This document shows, piece after piece, positions 8,777 through 18,077 of a DNA stretch of 64,000 bases (the first letter of the stretch is position 1; each line of letters begins with the position of its first letter). Source of the DNA: Kaistella montana (GTDB lineage Bacteria > Bacteroidota > Bacteroidia > Flavobacteriales > Weeksellaceae). The stretch spans positions 1,240,001 through 1,304,000 of the forward strand of contig NZ_JANFQP010000001.1 in assembly GCF_024436175.1 (NCBI RefSeq), written 5' to 3'. A program made the translations under genes and the position numbers. The notes under the pieces are model-generated. The model had not been told where the DNA came from and made no database searches. It saw only the letters and a list, made by a program, of their open reading frames with translations.

Positions 8777-10084
8777 TTAAATTCTTTCGATATCTGCACC
8801 TAAAGCGCGTAATCTTACGTCGATATTCTCATAACCACGGTCGATTTGCTCAATATTGTGAATGGTAGAATTTCCTTCCGCTGAAAGCGCAGCAATCAAC
8901 AAAGCGTTTCCAGCTCTGATGTCTGGTGAAACCATCGTTGTTCCACGCAAAGGATATTCGTGATTCAAACCAACAACGGTTGCGCGGTGCGGATCACACA
9001 AGATAATTTGCGCTCCCATATCGATTAATTTATCAACGAAAAACAATCGGGATTCGAACATTTTTTGGTGAACCAATACCGTACCTTTTGCTTGAGTTGC
9101 TACGACCAAAATAATGGAAAGCAAATCCGGCGTAAATCCCGGCCAAGGCGCATCGGAAACAGTAAGAATAGAACCATCGATGAACTTTTGAATCTTATAA
9201 TTTTCCTGAGCAGGAATATAAATATCATCACCAAGTCTTTCCAATTGAATTCCTAATTTTCGGAAAGTATTCGGAATTACACCCAACTCGTTCCAATGAA
9301 CATTTTTAATAGTGATTTCAGATTTGGTCATCGCAGCGAGTCCGATCCACGAACCGATTTCCACCATATCCGGAAGCATTGTATGCTCAGTTCCGTGGAG
9401 CTTATCTACTCCTTCAATGGTCAATAAATTGGACCCAATTCCGGAAATATTCGCACCCATTCTGTTCAACATTTTACAAAGTTGTTGCAAATACGGTTCG
9501 CAAGCAGCATTGTAAATTCTGGTTTTTCCTTTCGCTAAAACGGCTGCCATCACAATATTCGCCGTTCCGGTAACGGAAGCTTCTTCCAAAAGGATAAATT
9601 TTCCGCGAAGTTCGGTTGCTTTTAGTGAATAAAGATATTCGTTTTCGTCATAATGAAATTCTGCACCCAATTCTACAAACCCTTGAAAATGCGTATCAAG
9701 ACGTCTTCTTCCAATTTTATCGCCACCTGGAGTCGGCATATAAGCTTCACCAAATCTCGCCAACATCGGGCCTAAAAGCATAATGGAACCCCTTAGTCGG
9801 GAACCGTCTTTTTTGAATTCCGGTGATTTTATATAATCAAAATTTACAGAATCAGATTTGAAAGTATAATCACCATGACCGTTTTTGGTAACTTTCACTC
9901 CGAAATCTCCCAAAATTTCAATCAATCGGTTGACGTCATGAATATCGGGAATGTTATTGATTCGCACTTCGTCTTCGGTAAGCAATACCGCACACAAAAT
10001 CTGTAGCGCCTCGTTTTTGGCACCTTGCGGAGTAATTTCACCCTGTAATCTTTTTCCTCCTTTTATCTTAAATGATCCGCTCAT
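8777..10084 (-). CDS. murA: UDP-N-acetylglucosamine 1-carboxyvinyltransferase MurA with Asp in place of the catalytic Cys
   Basis: First committed step of peptidoglycan synthesis: transfers enolpyruvate from PEP to UDP-GlcNAc. Length 435 residues. Conserved K22-N23 of the PEP site and the RLRGSI segment (R98) are present. The catalytic loop, which in E. coli reads PGGCTIG with Cys115, here reads PGGDKIG with Asp122. A natural Asp at this site is known to abolish fosfomycin alkylation in several bacteria such as Mycobacterium tuberculosis, so intrinsic fosfomycin insensitivity of this enzyme is expected. The gene is co-transcribed with the upstream DUF4290 gene (two bases apart). Confidence 0.96.
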   Translation of the reverse strand: MSGSFKIKGGKRLQGEITPQGAKNEALQILCAVLLTEDEVRINNIPDIHDVNRLIEILGDFGVKVTKNGHGDYTFKSDSVNFDYIKSPEFKKDGSRLRGSIMLLGPMLARFGEAYMPTPGGDKIGRRRLDTHFQGFVELGAEFHYDENEYLYSLKATELRGKFILLEEASVTGTANIVMAAVLAKGKTRIYNAACEPYLQQLCKMLNRMGANISGIGSNLLTIEGVDKLHGTEHTMLPDMVEIGSWIGLAAMTKSEITIKNVHWNELGVIPNTFRKLGIQLERLGDDIYIPAQENYKIQKFIDGSILTVSDAPWPGFTPDLLSIILVVATQAKGTVLVHQKMFESRLFFVDKLIDMGAQIILCDPHRATVVGLNHEYPLRGTTMVSPDIRAGNALLIAALSAEGNSTIHNIEQIDRGYENIDVRLRALGADIERI

Positions 10085-10086
10085 GC

Positions 10087-10731
10087 TTATTTTCGGTTTT
10101 TATTGTGTTGAAAGTTTCTTCTTTTGTTTTGGTTATTCTGGTTCTGGTGTTTTCCGTTGGATTTCCCGTTTCGGTTGGTTGCGTAGTAAATTTTGCTTTT
10201 TTCAAGAGAGTCCAAACCAGTTAAATCTAATCTGTTTTCGGAAAGATCTTTTAAATGCCTAAAAATCACTTCATCCTGAACATGTTCTTTGTTATAAACA
10301 TTATAGGACTTCTTCATATTATTGGCAATTACTTGGATTAAAGCATCTTTTTCGTCGCCGTCTTCCAATTCGATGGCTTTGTCAATCAATTGCAAAATGC
10401 TTTTCCCGTAAAATTTAAAATCGCCTTGAAGTTTAGGATATTCCATTCTTTTTGGCTTAACCTGAAGCTCTTCCATCGTTGGAAAAGGATACGGTGAATC
10501 TACGTCTAAATCGTAATTAGCTAAGATAAAAAGGTGATCCCAAAGTTTATGTTTATAGTTTTCTTCGTCTCTCAATTGCGGGTTGCGCTGTCCCATAAAA
10601 TCTACGATGGCTACAGCCATTTCGTTGCGCTGTTCTTTAGTTTCCAGTTCTTTGCAACGCTCTACAAGCTGCTGTATAATTCTGCCGTATTCAGGCATGT
10701 GCAGATGCGTTCTATTGGTATTATATTCCAT
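10087..10731 (-). CDS. DUF4290 family protein
   Basis: Conserved protein of Bacteroidota with no assigned function, 214 residues. The N-terminal two thirds are mixed helical sequence (MEYNTNRTHLHMPEYGR; a GQRNPQLRD block near 50-60); the last 25 residues are rich in Asn, Lys and Gln (NQNNQNKRRNFQHNKNRK), a basic disordered tail that could bind nucleic acid. No membrane segment or signal is present. It stands two bases before murA, an arrangement I recognise from many flavobacteria, so a link to cell-wall growth is plausible but not shown. The -7 box TATATTTG lies four bases before the ATG. Confidence 0.85.
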   Translation of the reverse strand: MEYNTNRTHLHMPEYGRIIQQLVERCKELETKEQRNEMAVAIVDFMGQRNPQLRDEENYKHKLWDHLFILANYDLDVDSPYPFPTMEELQVKPKRMEYPKLQGDFKFYGKSILQLIDKAIELEDGDEKDALIQVIANNMKKSYNVYNKEHVQDEVIFRHLKDLSENRLDLTGLDSLEKSKIYYATNRNGKSNGKHQNQNNQNKRRNFQHNKNRK

Positions 10732-10735
10732 TTTG

Positions 10736-10743
10736 CAAATATA
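10736..10743 (-). promoter_or_regulatory. -7 promoter box of DUF4290-murA
   Basis: TATATTTG on the minus strand, then CAAA, then the ATG; the same spacing as at queD, implying a leaderless or near-leaderless transcript. Confidence 0.6.
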
Positions 10744-10816
10744 AGAATTAGTTTTAGGTAAAAAATCGGTCGTTACTTTAATTTTAGAGCGTTTTTGTTA
10801 TCGAAAATTCCTTGTT

Positions 10817-11230
10817 TTAATCAATGTTAGAGATAAATTTCTCTTTCTGATTCGGTGAAAGAACCATGCAGTGATCTGGAGCCAAACGATGACGATTTGC
10901 AGCAATTTTATTGTAAATAAAATCGGTAAGAGATTGTGGCAAATATTTCAAATAACTCAAAATACGATATTTTCCTCCCAAAACTTCAGCGATTTTAAAT
11001 ATTGCCTGAGATTTATCAAGATAAAAAGAATGAGGTTTCCAAAGATAAATCGTATTCAATTCTTGAGTTTCCAGACCTCTTTCCTTTAAAAAATGCTGTC
11101 CAAAATCGGATTGTAAAGACGAAAAAAGAAACTTATCCCGCGCATCATTTTTCAGAATCCACTGAATCCATTGATTGCAAAATCCGCAATCTCCATCATA
11201 AAAAACATAATATTTTAATGAGTTAACCAC
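10817..11230 (-). CDS. DCC-family thiol-disulfide oxidoreductase-like protein (DUF393)
   Basis: Small cytoplasmic protein, 137 residues, of the DUF393/YuxK family. The family-defining motif is seen as D12-G-D-C15-G-F-C18, with the usual aromatic context FYDGDCGFCNQWIQW. A thioredoxin-like redox role is assumed for the family but the substrate is unknown. It ends the short operon begun by the haem-binding protein two bases upstream, so both may act in redox or electron transfer. Confidence 0.82.
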   Translation of the reverse strand: MVNSLKYYVFYDGDCGFCNQWIQWILKNDARDKFLFSSLQSDFGQHFLKERGLETQELNTIYLWKPHSFYLDKSQAIFKIAEVLGGKYRILSYLKYLPQSLTDFIYNKIAANRHRLAPDHCMVLSPNQKEKFISNID

Positions 11231-11232
11231 GT

Positions 11233-11712
11233 TTATTTTTTCGGTTCTGCAGGCAGATTATGAGTTAATCGAATATCATTCTCCACTTTACTAAAATACT
11301 GAATCAATTCTTGCTTTTGCGCTTCGGAATATTTCGCTTCGGAATGAATCAAAACATAAGAATCCAAAGGCATTTCTCCTTTTTCGATCATTTCAACAAC
11401 TTCATGTAATTTATGCGCCTGTCTTTTCGGTTCGTAAGTAGCGAAAGTTGAAAAATTCAACTCTTTTCGGCCTTCATCAATGTGATCTTTCAGAAACCAT
11501 GCAATTGGTTGTACGTTGCTGTACCATGGATATTTAGATTCGTTGCTGTGACAATCGTAGCAACCGTTTCTAATCAAGTTCGCGGTACTTTCAGGCGTAT
11601 TTTTGATGGTAAGAAAATCCATTTGTGGTGTAGGAGCAGGATTGCTTTTATCAATCGGGAAAAACTGAATCAATACAAAGGCTACCAATAAAATAACGAG
11701 GATTTTTTTCAT
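11233..11712 (-). CDS. Haem-binding domain protein, membrane-anchored
   Basis: 159 residues. Residues 4-18 form a hydrophobic N-terminal anchor or signal. A single c-type haem attachment motif C51-Y-D-C54-H55 is followed by NESKYPWYSNVQP, the hallmark of the Haem_bd domain of Bacteroidota. It is expected to face the periplasm, carrying a covalent haem. Function is not established; a role as a peripheral cytochrome or haem-linked sensor is possible. It is the first gene of a two-gene unit with the DCC-family protein. Confidence 0.85.
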   Translation of the reverse strand: MKKILVILLVAFVLIQFFPIDKSNPAPTPQMDFLTIKNTPESTANLIRNGCYDCHSNESKYPWYSNVQPIAWFLKDHIDEGRKELNFSTFATYEPKRQAHKLHEVVEMIEKGEMPLDSYVLIHSEAKYSEAQKQELIQYFSKVENDIRLTHNLPAEPKK

Positions 11713-11867
11713 AATTTTAAAATTTAAAATGTGAATTTACAGCAATATTTTTTAAATACTTCAAAAAAAATCTAGAAGACTATTAATTTATTTAACCTTT
11801 ATATCAAATCTTTAATCGCGATAGATATTATAAATCAATAAACATTTTTCAATTGATAAAAACTTTG

Positions 11868-11875
11868 TACTTTTG
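11868..11875 (+). promoter_or_regulatory. -7 promoter box of the peroxiredoxin operon
   Basis: TACTTTTG, matching TAnnTTTG, 26 bases before the peroxiredoxin ATG. No clear -33 element was seen. Confidence 0.55.
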
Positions 11876-11901
11876 TAACATCAATTTAAAAACAAATTAA
11901 T

Positions 11902-12540
11902 ATGTCATTAGTAGGAAAAAAATTCCCCAATGTAGCAATCGACGCAATGAGCGAAATGGGTGACGATTTGAAAATCAACATTTTTGAAGAAGCGACCAAA
12001 AATCAACAAAAAATTGTTCTTTTCTGGTATCCAAAAGATTTCACTTTTGTTTGCCCAACTGAACTTCACGCTTTCCAAGAGGCTTTACCAGAATTTGAAA
12101 AAAGAAACACCAAAGTAATCGGCGCTTCTTGCGATACCAACGAAGTACACTTTGCTTGGTTGAACACCGCAAAAGATAACGGAGGAATCGAAGGAGTAAC
12201 TTACCCAATTCTTGCGGATACTCACAGACAATTGGCTAACATCCTTGGAATCGTAGATCAAGATTTCGAATTTGATGAAGAAGGAAATGAATTCTACACA
12301 GGTTCTAACGTTACTTACAGAGCTACTTATCTTATCGATGAAACCGGAAAAATCTTCCACGAATCTGTAAACGATATGCCTTTAGGAAGAAACGTAAAAG
12401 AATTCTTAAGATTAATCGATGCTTATACTCACGTACAAAAACACGGCGAAGTGTGCCCTGCAAACTGGGAAGAAGGTAAAGATGCGATGAAAGCTGATAG
12501 AAATTCAACAGCTGAATATCTTGCTAATCACAAAAATTAA
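11902..12540 (+). CDS. Peroxiredoxin (2-Cys, AhpC/Prx type)
   Basis: Reduces hydrogen peroxide and organic peroxides in the cytoplasm. Length 212 residues. The peroxidatic cysteine is C51 in FTFVCPTELHAF and the resolving cysteine is C185 in HGEVCPANW, so it is a typical 2-Cys enzyme. The next gene, 19 bases downstream, encodes a thioredoxin-like protein that is the probable electron donor. Codon use suggests strong expression. AhpF is not seen nearby, supporting thioredoxin-based recycling. Confidence 0.92.
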   Translation: MSLVGKKFPNVAIDAMSEMGDDLKINIFEEATKNQQKIVLFWYPKDFTFVCPTELHAFQEALPEFEKRNTKVIGASCDTNEVHFAWLNTAKDNGGIEGVTYPILADTHRQLANILGIVDQDFEFDEEGNEFYTGSNVTYRATYLIDETGKIFHESVNDMPLGRNVKEFLRLIDAYTHVQKHGEVCPANWEEGKDAMKADRNSTAEYLANHKN

Positions 12541-12559
12541 TTAAAAAAAAACAACCGAT

Positions 12560-12871
12560 ATGTACACAGAATTAACAGAAGACACTTTGCAACAAATCGT
12601 TGCGGACCATGAGCAGGTTGTGGTACAATACGGTGCATCCTGGTGCGGAAACTGCAGAATCATGAAACCAAAATTCAAGAAATTGGCTGCAGAAAACGAA
12701 AATATTCCTTTCTACTACGTAGATGCGGAGAAATTACCAGAAAGCCGAAAATTGGCAAAAGTGGATAATTTACCAACCTTTGCGGTATTCAAAAAAGGAG
12801 AATTATTCAACCAAGTACAAACCAATCAGGCAGAAAGTCTTATTAACCTTTTTAACGAAGCAAACTCATGA
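12560..12871 (+). CDS. Thioredoxin-like protein with WCGNC active site
   Basis: 103-residue thioredoxin fold without signal peptide. The active site is W28-C-G-N-C32 rather than the canonical WCGPC; the cis-Pro is visible in NLPTFAVF. Asn in place of Pro normally makes the redox potential less reducing. Its position between the peroxiredoxin and DUF6952 genes suggests a dedicated reductant for the peroxiredoxin. The stop overlaps the start of the next gene (ATGA), showing translational coupling. Confidence 0.88.
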   Translation: MYTELTEDTLQQIVADHEQVVVQYGASWCGNCRIMKPKFKKLAAENENIPFYYVDAEKLPESRKLAKVDNLPTFAVFKKGELFNQVQTNQAESLINLFNEANS

Positions 12872-13116
12872 AGCTACCTATAATTAGACAGTTTTATCAA
12901 ACTCAAACTCCAGAAAATCTAGAAAAAACCGCCGAGGTTTTGGAAGCTTTCTGCGAATTCAGAGGTGCTACAGAAGAAGACATCAATGTAGCGGGAGAAC
13001 TGATTACCAATATCTTTGGAGCATTGGAGGTTCACAAAAGCGTAAAAAACGGCATGAGTGAAAAAGATGCACTGAACGGATTTGCACAAAAGGTTTTAGG
13101 TTCTATCGACAAGTAA
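12868..13116 (+). CDS. DUF6952 family protein
   Basis: 82-residue acidic, probably all-helical cytoplasmic protein without cysteines or membrane segments. It overlaps the thioredoxin-like gene by four bases and is third in the peroxiredoxin operon. I recognise the family from similar Bacteroidota operons; its function is unknown. Constant linkage to the Prx/Trx pair suggests a helper role in peroxide defence. Confidence 0.78.
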   Translation: MKLPIIRQFYQTQTPENLEKTAEVLEAFCEFRGATEEDINVAGELITNIFGALEVHKSVKNGMSEKDALNGFAQKVLGSIDK

Positions 13117-13138
13117 AACCAAATGTGTTTACAACAAA

Positions 13139-13160
13139 AACGCGGGAAGTTTCCCGCGTT
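13139..13160. terminator. Strong bidirectional terminator
   Basis: AACGCGGGAA / TTCCCGCGTT with a two-base loop followed by a T run, between the peroxiredoxin operon and the convergent lipoprotein gene. Confidence 0.85.
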
Positions 13161-13169
13161 TTTTGTTAA

Positions 13170-13634
13170 TTATTTAGATTTTTTTCCTTTTTTATGTTTA
13201 CCTTTTTGGTGTTTTCCATAATCATCTTTACCGTAGCGGTCGTCATCTTGCCAGTTTCGGTTATTGTTCCAAGAGCCATTTCTTTTCTTTGTTTGTCCGT
13301 AGGCATAGTCTTTAGCACTTCCACCATAGATTTTCTTGGCTTGTCCTGGTGGCAGTCTTTTAGCATTACCATAAGTTCCATTTCGACTTAATATACCTGG
13401 TCTTCCATAGATATCGCCGGTTCTGATTATGCGTCCGTTTTGGTACACATTTCCGTTTCTATCCCGATACACATCACCTTGTCGGTAAACAGTTCCATCA
13501 GATGTTCTATATACTGTTCCGTTATTGGGATAATTATTCGGATAGTTATTGCCATAAACATCATTTGCAGTTCCACAAGAAGTCATTGTAAATGCCAATC
13601 CTGCTGCTACAAAAATTTTAAATAGATTTTTCAT
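13170..13634 (-). CDS. Low-complexity lipoprotein with basic C terminus
   Basis: 154 residues, function unknown. A lipoprotein signal peptide ends in TSC (lipobox FTMTSC, Cys20). The mature part has Asn-Tyr-Pro repeats (NNYPNNYPNN), then short repeated units of the form GTVYR / GDVYRDRNGNVYQNG, then a strongly basic Lys/His/Gly tail (KHQKGKHKKGKKSK). It is likely in the periplasm or on the outer membrane. The repeated VYR/VYQ units resemble short beta-hairpin repeats. Monocistronic. Confidence 0.72.
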   Translation of the reverse strand: MKNLFKIFVAAGLAFTMTSCGTANDVYGNNYPNNYPNNGTVYRTSDGTVYRQGDVYRDRNGNVYQNGRIIRTGDIYGRPGILSRNGTYGNAKRLPPGQAKKIYGGSAKDYAYGQTKKRNGSWNNNRNWQDDDRYGKDDYGKHQKGKHKKGKKSK

Positions 13635-13705
13635 TTTTAAATTTTTTAAAGTCTTTACAAGATTCCAATCTTAGTGCCAAACTCTAAAAATAAAATTAAA
13701 ACCCA

Positions 13706-14203
13706 TTATTGCCCCACAATTCGGCTTCGTCTTTCCAGTAATACCACATCACGCCAAACGCCTTTCATTTCAGCGATTTTCTCACGATTTCCTACGATTC
13801 TAAAACCAAATTTCTGGTGAATGATGAGACTCGGCTGATTCTCAGGGAAAATACCTGCCTGAAGCATCCAAAAACCATGTTCCTCACTGGCTAAAATTAA
13901 TTTCTGAAGCAACATCGATCCCAAACCTTTTCCTTGCGCGGCATTTGAAAGATAAATGCTCACCTCGGCAACTCCTTTGTAACAATCTCGGTTACTGATT
14001 GGTTGCAGAGCTGCCCAACCCATGATATTCTGGTTTTCGTCCTCTAAAACAAGGCGACAAATTTTAAAATATTTCTGATCCCAAGCTTCCCAACTCTGTG
14101 CTGTCTGGTCAAAAGTTGCATTGCCTCCTGCGATGCCTTCTTCAAAAATTTCGATTACTTTTGCGCCATCCTCGGGTTGCAATTCTCGTATTTCGTAGTT
14201 CAT
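13706..14203 (-). CDS. GNAT-family N-acetyltransferase (phosphinothricin acetyltransferase-like)
   Basis: 165 residues, acetyl-CoA-dependent. The acyl-CoA pyrophosphate loop is visible as NAAQGKGLGSMLLQ near 88-101, and EVSIYLSN precedes it as in the PAT/MddA group. ENQPSLIIHQKFGFRIVG is the family C-terminal motif. Substrates in this group include phosphinothricin and methionine derivatives; the actual substrate is unknown. It follows the DUF421 gene with a gap of three bases, likely co-transcribed. Confidence 0.85.
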   Translation of the reverse strand: MNYEIRELQPEDGAKVIEIFEEGIAGGNATFDQTAQSWEAWDQKYFKICRLVLEDENQNIMGWAALQPISNRDCYKGVAEVSIYLSNAAQGKGLGSMLLQKLILASEEHGFWMLQAGIFPENQPSLIIHQKFGFRIVGNREKIAEMKGVWRDVVLLERRSRIVGQ

Positions 14204-14206
14204 TAT

Positions 14207-14719
14207 TTAATGATATTTTTTCTTAATTCTTCTTTTAATTCTGGAATAATGGATTTGCTTATCTGTTTCATTTTCTGAAATTACACTAATGTTTCCGTCC
14301 ACTTCCATAATCGAGAGTTTCACTTCTTCAATTTTTTCTACCCCATGTTCTCGCACCGATTCTTCGAGTTCATCCATCGATATTTCTACTTTTCTTAAAT
14401 TATCTTCCAACACCTTTCCGTTGCGGATTAAGATGACAGGATCAGACTCTAAAAAGCTTTTCACTTTTGGATTTTTAAACATGATTTTCTTCAATAAAAA
14501 ATTGGCAGCAAATAGCACTAAAGCAGCAATAAGACCACCTTCCAATGAAGTATTTTCGCCAACCATTGCATTTTGCACCGCATTCGAGATCAAAAGAAGC
14601 AGCACCACATCTCCTGCATTGAGCTGCGAGAGTTGGTTTTTCCCAAAAATACGGATTCCTGCCACCATAAAAAGATAAACGCAGAGCGAACGCAGTACAA
14701 TATTGAGCAGATCTTCCAT
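14207..14719 (-). CDS. DUF421 (YetF-like) membrane protein
   Basis: 170 residues from the chosen ATG (MEDLLNI). Three hydrophobic segments lie in the first 75 residues (LCVYLFMVAGIRIFG, VVLLLLISNAVQNAM, LIAALVLFAANFLL), then a cytoplasmic mixed domain with the DUF421 core (PVILIRNGKVLEDNLRK). A longer start at 14761 exists, but the -7-like box TATCTTTA lies between it and the chosen ATG. Some YetF/SpoVA-linked relatives form membrane assemblies; no function is known here. Translationally close to the following GNAT gene. Confidence 0.8.
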   Translation of the reverse strand: MEDLLNIVLRSLCVYLFMVAGIRIFGKNQLSQLNAGDVVLLLLISNAVQNAMVGENTSLEGGLIAALVLFAANFLLKKIMFKNPKVKSFLESDPVILIRNGKVLEDNLRKVEISMDELEESVREHGVEKIEEVKLSIMEVDGNISVISENETDKQIHYSRIKRRIKKKYH

Positions 14720-14820
14720 TGAAAATTTTATTAAAGATAAATAAAAAATAAAATTACCCATCTGTTTTGAAGATTTTCATCTACAAAAAAGTAAAAATCA
14801 TGCATGATAAAGACAAAAAA

Positions 14821-14855
14821 AAAACCTTATCGGAAACCCAACAAGGTGATTTTTT
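14821..14855 (-). terminator. Terminator after uvrA
   Basis: On the minus strand ACCTT ... AAGGT stem followed by a long T run, just past the uvrA stop codon. The stem is short, so confidence is moderate. Confidence 0.5.
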
Positions 14856-14876
14856 CTAGAATTGTATTGAAAAATT

Positions 14877-17711
14877 CTACGCTTCCAATTCTTTTTTGAG
14901 ATATTTTGCCGTTAAAGATTTTCTAGATTTCACTACTTCTTCAGGCGTGCCTTTTGCGATGATCTCGCCACCTTTGTTACCACCTTCCATTCCTACATCG
15001 ATAAGGTGATCGGCCATTTTGATTACGTCTAAATTATGCTCGATGATGATAAATGAATTCCCTAGATCCACCAGTTTATTGATGGCATCCATTAAGACTT
15101 TCACATCTTCAAAATGAAGTCCTGTTGTAGGCTCATCCAAGATATAGAGGGTATTTCCGGTTTGTCTTTTTGCCAATTCCGTAGCAAGTTTTATTCTTTG
15201 TGCTTCGCCACCCGAAAGTGTTGTAGATTGCTGTCCGAGCGTGATGTAGCCCAATCCAACATCCTGCAAGGTTTTCACTTTCGTAAAAATCTTTGGAATC
15301 GGTTGGAAGAATTCAGTGGCTTCATCGATGGTCATTTCCAAGACATCAGAGATGGATTTTCCTTTGTAACGAACCTCGAGTGTTTCACGGTTGAAGCGTT
15401 TTCCGTTGCAGGTTTCGCAATGCACATAAACATCTGGAAGAAAGTTCATTTCTATTACCTTTAAACCACCACCTTGGCAAGTTTCGCATCTTCCACCTTT
15501 CACATTGAAAGAGAATCTTCCGGGTTTATAAGCCCTGATTTTTGATTCGGGAAGTTCTGCAAATAGGTTTCTGATATCCGTGAACATCCCGGTATAAGTA
15601 GCAGGATTAGATCGAGGAGTTCTGCCGATCGGAGTTTGATCAACATCAACAATTTTATCAATATGTTCAATGCCTTCTATTTTCTTGTAAGGCAATGGCT
15701 CCTGCACGCTTCTGTAGAAATGGCGGTTGAGAATTGGGTACAATGTTCCGTTAATCAGTGAAGATTTTCCGCTTCCTGAAATACCGGAAACCACCACCAA
15801 TTTCCCTAGAGGGATTTCTAATGTTACATTTTTCAGGTTGTTCCCTGTAGCACCTTTCAGTACAATTGATTTTCCGTTGCCCGCTCTTCTTGTTTCAGGA
15901 ATTTGTATTTTGCGTTTTCCTGTCATATAATCGGCGGTTACGGTATCCGCTTTCAGGAGGTCTTTAGGTTTTCCCTGCCATAGGATTTCTCCTCCGTACT
16001 TTCCTGCTCTTGGACCTATATCGAGTACTTCATCAGCTTCCAGAATCATGTCTTTATCATGTTCTACAACGATAACAGAGTTTCCGATATCTCTTAGGTT
16101 TTTCAATGAATTGATGAGTCTTTCGTTATCCCTTTGGTGGAGTCCGATGGAAGGTTCATCCAGAATATAAAGTACATTCACCAATTGCGAGCCTATCTGA
16201 GTTGCTAGACGAATTCGTTGGGATTCTCCACCAGAAAGCGTTCGGGAACTTCTGCTTAAACTCAAATAATCAAGTCCTACATCGAGTAGAAACTGCAACC
16301 TTGTTTTGATTTCCTTTAGGATTTCGTGGGCGATTACTTTATTTTTTTCACTGAAAGTATCTTCTACTTCATTCAGCCAAGTTTTTAGATCAAGAAGAGA
16401 AAGTGCATTGATTTCTGCAATATTTTTCCCATCAATCTTAAAACTAAGACTTGAAGGTTGCAAGCGTGTACCTTTACACTCCGGGCAAATCTCTTCAGTG
16501 GTAAAATGTCTTTCGAGGAGTACAGCGTCATAGCTTTCTTTATCCTCAATCATCTCATTAATGATAGCTACCAAACCATCAAAGTTCACTTTGATTTTCT
16601 TGGTGATACCTGCGTATTTTAAATCTTTATTAAACTCTTTGTGGCAACCATGGTAAATATAATCCAAAGTCTCTTCTGGAATATCTTTGAACGGCGTCAT
16701 CAAACTAAGCCCGAATATTTCGAGAATATTTTTGATTTGTCCGAGAATCCATTTGTTGGATTTAATATCTTCCAAAGGCAATAAAGCCCCCTGATTGATA
16801 GAAAGCTTAGGGTTTTCGATAAAATAATCGGTGTTTACCTTTTTGATGGTACCCAAACCTTTACAATGTGGGCAACTGCCTTTCGGAGAGTTAAATGAAA
16901 ACGTATTAGGTTCAGGTAAAGCCATTGAATAGCCGCTTTCGGCATCCATGAGGTTTTTTGAGAAATATTCTATTTCCTCGCTATTTAATTTTTGAATACC
17001 AATGGTTCCTTCGCCCATTTGCATCGCTGTTCGCAGGGATTTTTCCATTCGGTTTTCGGAAGCATTTTCCCCAATAATCCATCGGTCGATTACGATATCG
17101 ATGTCGTGGGTTTTATAACGGTCGAGTTTTAAATCAGCTTCAATATCCTGTAGTTCCCCGTCAATTCTCGCTTGTCCGTAACCTTTTTTGGACATCTGAA
17201 TGAAAAGTTCATGATAATGTCCTTTTCTGGAACGAACTACGGGAGCCATTAACATTACCTTTTCGCCTTTGTAATTTTCTTTGATGACGTCGATGATTTG
17301 TTCTTCGGTGTAGCTAACGAGTTTTTTACCGGAGTTTAATGAGTAAGCATCAGAAACCCTTGCAAACAATAACCTCAGGAAGTCGTAAAGTTCGGTAACA
17401 GTACCTACGGTAGATCTAGGATTTTTGTTGGTCGTTTTCTGTTCTATAGCGATTACTGGAGATAAACCATCTATTTTATCCACGTCGGGTCTTTCGAGGC
17501 CGCCGAGAAACTGTCTTGCGTACGCGGAGAAGGTTTCGATATAGCGGCGTTGCCCTTCGGCGAAAATGGTATCAAAGGCAAGAGAGGATTTTCCACTACC
17601 TGAAAGTCCAGTGATGACCACGAGTTCGTTGCGTGGTATTTTCACAGAAATGTTTTTCAGGTTGTGCTCTCGTGCTCCGTAAACTTCAATATATTCTTTA
17701 GAATCTTTCAT
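14877..17711 (-). CDS. uvrA: Excinuclease ABC subunit UvrA
   Basis: DNA damage recognition ATPase of nucleotide excision repair. Length 944 residues. Two ABC modules are complete: Walker [14 protein letters not shown] near residue 33 and [13 protein letters not shown] near 640, with signature motifs [12 protein letters not shown] and [12 protein letters not shown]. Zinc-binding CxxC pairs ([32 protein letters not shown]) are all present. Monocistronic with its own terminator. The many conserved blocks leave no doubt on identity. Confidence 0.98.
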   Translation of the reverse strand: MKDSKEYIEVYGAREHNLKNISVKIPRNELVVITGLSGSGKSSLAFDTIFAEGQRRYIETFSAYARQFLGGLERPDVDKIDGLSPVIAIEQKTTNKNPRSTVGTVTELYDFLRLLFARVSDAYSLNSGKKLVSYTEEQIIDVIKENYKGEKVMLMAPVVRSRKGHYHELFIQMSKKGYGQARIDGELQDIEADLKLDRYKTHDIDIVIDRWIIGENASENRMEKSLRTAMQMGEGTIGIQKLNSEEIEYFSKNLMDAESGYSMALPEPNTFSFNSPKGSCPHCKGLGTIKKVNTDYFIENPKLSINQGALLPLEDIKSNKWILGQIKNILEIFGLSLMTPFKDIPEETLDYIYHGCHKEFNKDLKYAGITKKIKVNFDGLVAIINEMIEDKESYDAVLLERHFTTEEICPECKGTRLQPSSLSFKIDGKNIAEINALSLLDLKTWLNEVEDTFSEKNKVIAHEILKEIKTRLQFLLDVGLDYLSLSRSSRTLSGGESQRIRLATQIGSQLVNVLYILDEPSIGLHQRDNERLINSLKNLRDIGNSVIVVEHDKDMILEADEVLDIGPRAGKYGGEILWQGKPKDLLKADTVTADYMTGKRKIQIPETRRAGNGKSIVLKGATGNNLKNVTLEIPLGKLVVVSGISGSGKSSLINGTLYPILNRHFYRSVQEPLPYKKIEGIEHIDKIVDVDQTPIGRTPRSNPATYTGMFTDIRNLFAELPESKIRAYKPGRFSFNVKGGRCETCQGGGLKVIEMNFLPDVYVHCETCNGKRFNRETLEVRYKGKSISDVLEMTIDEATEFFQPIPKIFTKVKTLQDVGLGYITLGQQSTTLSGGEAQRIKLATELAKRQTGNTLYILDEPTTGLHFEDVKVLMDAINKLVDLGNSFIIIEHNLDVIKMADHLIDVGMEGGNKGGEIIAKGTPEEVVKSRKSLTAKYLKKELEA

Positions 17712-18077
17712 TTTAATGCTCCGAAATTAGCAAATTCGGAATGGGCAAAAATACGGAAATTTTATGGCATTTCGCATGAAGGATTGTGAATGAAAAGAGG
17801 TAAGATTCAAGAGACAAGATTCAAGAATCTAAAGGGTAAGATCAGGTAATGTTCGACTATTTAATGTTTTATCATCGGCTTGTGGAGCTTTTCTTTTTAG
17901 ATAAAATTTTAAAAACCATTAAGAAATGAAGGTTCATGAAGGCCTGTGTACGTGATTTTTAACCTAAATAATTATTTTTATGATGATGTTTATTGATAAT
18001 TCTTATCATACATCAATAAATTGATTGATGAAAGTATTTACTTTTGCAAATCAATTTTAATCAATAATCAATTCTCA
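17712..18077. other. Intergenic region upstream of uvrA and the YceI lipoprotein
   Basis: Divergent promoter region of 366 bases. Two copies of AAGATTCAAGA lie at 17802-17812 and 17816-17826. Near the yceI end are two inverted repeats, described separately. No small gene was seen. Confidence 0.6.
17994..18046 (+). promoter_or_regulatory. Promoter of the YceI lipoprotein with two inverted repeats
   Basis: TGATAA-ttc-TTATCA at 17994-18008 and ATCAAT-aa-ATTGAT at 18012-18025 precede the -7 box TACTTTTG at 18039-18046. The second repeat covers the -33 region, so a repressor or activator could bind here. The binding protein is unknown. Confidence 0.5.

Noticed and set aside
17994-18025. Considered as a terminator of uvrA or an attachment site
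   Set aside because: The inverted repeats lie upstream of both genes and have no T run or recombinase nearby; operator is the simpler reading.
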